This document shows, in pieces, positions 5,277 through 6,011 of a stretch of DNA of 6,011 nucleotides. Position 1 is the first letter of the stretch. Each line of letters starts with the position of its first letter. The DNA comes from an uncultured Ruminococcus sp. (GTDB lineage Bacteria > Bacillota > Clostridia > Lachnospirales > Lachnospiraceae): contig USFD01000133.1 in assembly GCA_900553885.1 (NCBI GenBank), forward strand, positions 1 to 6,011, in the 5' to 3' direction. The notes under the pieces are model-generated. The model had not been told where the DNA came from and made no database searches. It worked only from the letters and a program-made list of their open reading frames with translations. Both the position numbers and the translations under genes were made by a program.

Positions 5277-6011
5277 TTATTCCCGGGCAGGTTCAGCCAG
5301 GCGGATCCCGGAGATATTGCTGTCAATAACAAGGGAATAATTTGTGTAGTATACTACAAAGCCGGGTTTCCCTCCGTTTGGTTTTTTTACATGTTTCTTT
5401 TCTACATAGTCAATTTCTACTTTTTCACTTCCGCGCTGGCTGGAATAGTGGGCGGCAAGCCTTCCGGCCTCTTCAAAGGTAGAATCCGGAAGTTCCGCTC
5501 CGCCGGATTTTACGATTACATGGGATCCGGGTGCCTTTTTCGCGTGGAACCACCAGTCGTTTCCGGAAGCAAAGTGGAAAGTGAGCTCGTCATTCTGGAG
5601 ATTATTTTTCCCGACATAAATGTGAAATCCGTCACTGGAAATATAGTGGAGCGGCTCGCTTTTTGTCTGCTTTTTCTTTTTGCCGGATCTCTGCCGGATA
5701 TAACCGGCAGAGGCCAGTTCTTCCTTGATCTGAGACAGGTCATCTTCTGTCAGGGCAATATCAAGGGAAGTCTGTACGGACTCCAGGTAAGTAATATCAT
5801 CCTTTGTCTCCCGGGAAAGTTCGGAGAGTGCCTCGAAAGTCCGTTTCTGTTTGTTGTATCTGGCAAAGTACCGCTGGGCGTTCTCCTGAGGTGTCTTTGT
5901 GGGATCCAGGGGAATTGTGATTGTTTCATTTGTGTAATAATTCAGCGCTTCCAGTGTTTTTGCCCCGTCCGGCACATTGTAGCCGTAAGTATTGATCAGC
6001 TCTCCGTAAAT
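5277..6011 (-). CDS. rqcH: RqcH/NFACT ribosome quality control protein, C-terminal part
   Basis: The C-terminal 244 residues of an NFACT-family protein (Rqc2/NEMF relative; older names FbpA or fibronectin-binding protein). The 5' end lies beyond the right edge. In Bacillus subtilis, RqcH binds stalled 50S-peptidyl-tRNA complexes and drives C-terminal alanine tailing for degradation. The fragment begins in the linker (IYGELINTYG), passes through a charged coiled-coil-like region (about 40-105, with NAQRYFARYNKQKRTFEAL), then a lysine-rich KKKK stretch. It ends in the NFACT-R domain: HYISSDGFHIYVGKNNLQND (122-141), FHFASGNDWWFHAKKAPGSH (145-164), and KKPNGGKPGFVVY (209-221). The N-terminal domain with its Asp-Arg motif is not visible, so activity cannot be judged. 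The frame stays open past an in-frame GTG at 5975 to the edge with clear family sequence, so that GTG is not the start. It is convergent with the DUF815 gene and shares its terminator. Confidence 0.92.
   Translation of the reverse strand: MYGELINTYGYNVPDGAKTLEALNYYTNETITIPLDPTKTPQENAQRYFARYNKQKRTFEALSELSRETKDDITYLESVQTSLDIALTEDDLSQIKEELASAGYIRQRSGKKKKQTKSEPLHYISSDGFHIYVGKNNLQNDELTFHFASGNDWWFHAKKAPGSHVIVKSGGAELPDSTFEEAGRLAAHYSSQRGSEKVEIDYVEKKHVKKPNGGKPGFVVYYTNYSLVIDSNISGIRLAEPARE

Overview
The window looks like chromosomal DNA from a low-to-moderate-GC Firmicute, most likely a clostridial gut-type bacterium of the Lachnospiraceae. That placement is inferred from gene content and style: a catalytic plus zinc-type regulatory aspartate carbamoyltransferase pair, a short CmpB-type (DUF1113) membrane protein, a fused chorismate mutase/prephenate dehydratase, a long DUF815 ATPase, an RqcH/NFACT protein, and strong AGGAGG-type ribosome binding sites. 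No rRNA or other decisive marker is present. I see no mobile element, tRNA, rRNA or CRISPR array.

Layout. Positions 1-141 lie downstream of pyrI and hold no gene I can name, although the minus strand reads open to the edge. Positions 142-2104 (minus) carry, in transcription order, a nitroreductase-family protein, pyrB and pyrI. They are tightly spaced and probably form one transcript from a good sigma-A-type promoter at 2169-2197, with a 10-bp hairpin near the start of the leader. Positions 2233-2637 (minus) encode a small CmpB-family membrane protein. It is divergent from a plus-strand pair: pheA (2712-3842) and a DUF815 AAA+ ATPase (3884-5176). A strong hairpin at 5194-5239 with A and T tracts on both flanks ends this unit and also the convergent minus-strand rqcH/NFACT gene (5277 to the right edge, 5' end missing).

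Functionally, PyrB and PyrI form the allosterically controlled first committed enzyme of pyrimidine synthesis. PheA makes phenylpyruvate from chorismate and carries its own ACT feedback domain. RqcH belongs to ribosome rescue. The nitroreductase, CmpB protein and DUF815 ATPase have no specific function that the sequence settles. Most of the window is ordinary housekeeping DNA and I found no convincing new system. The points worth a second look are a 13-codon reading frame that exactly bridges pheA and the ATPase gene, hairpins in the leader and intergenic parts of the nitroreductase-pyrBI transcript, and the coding-like stretch after pyrI.
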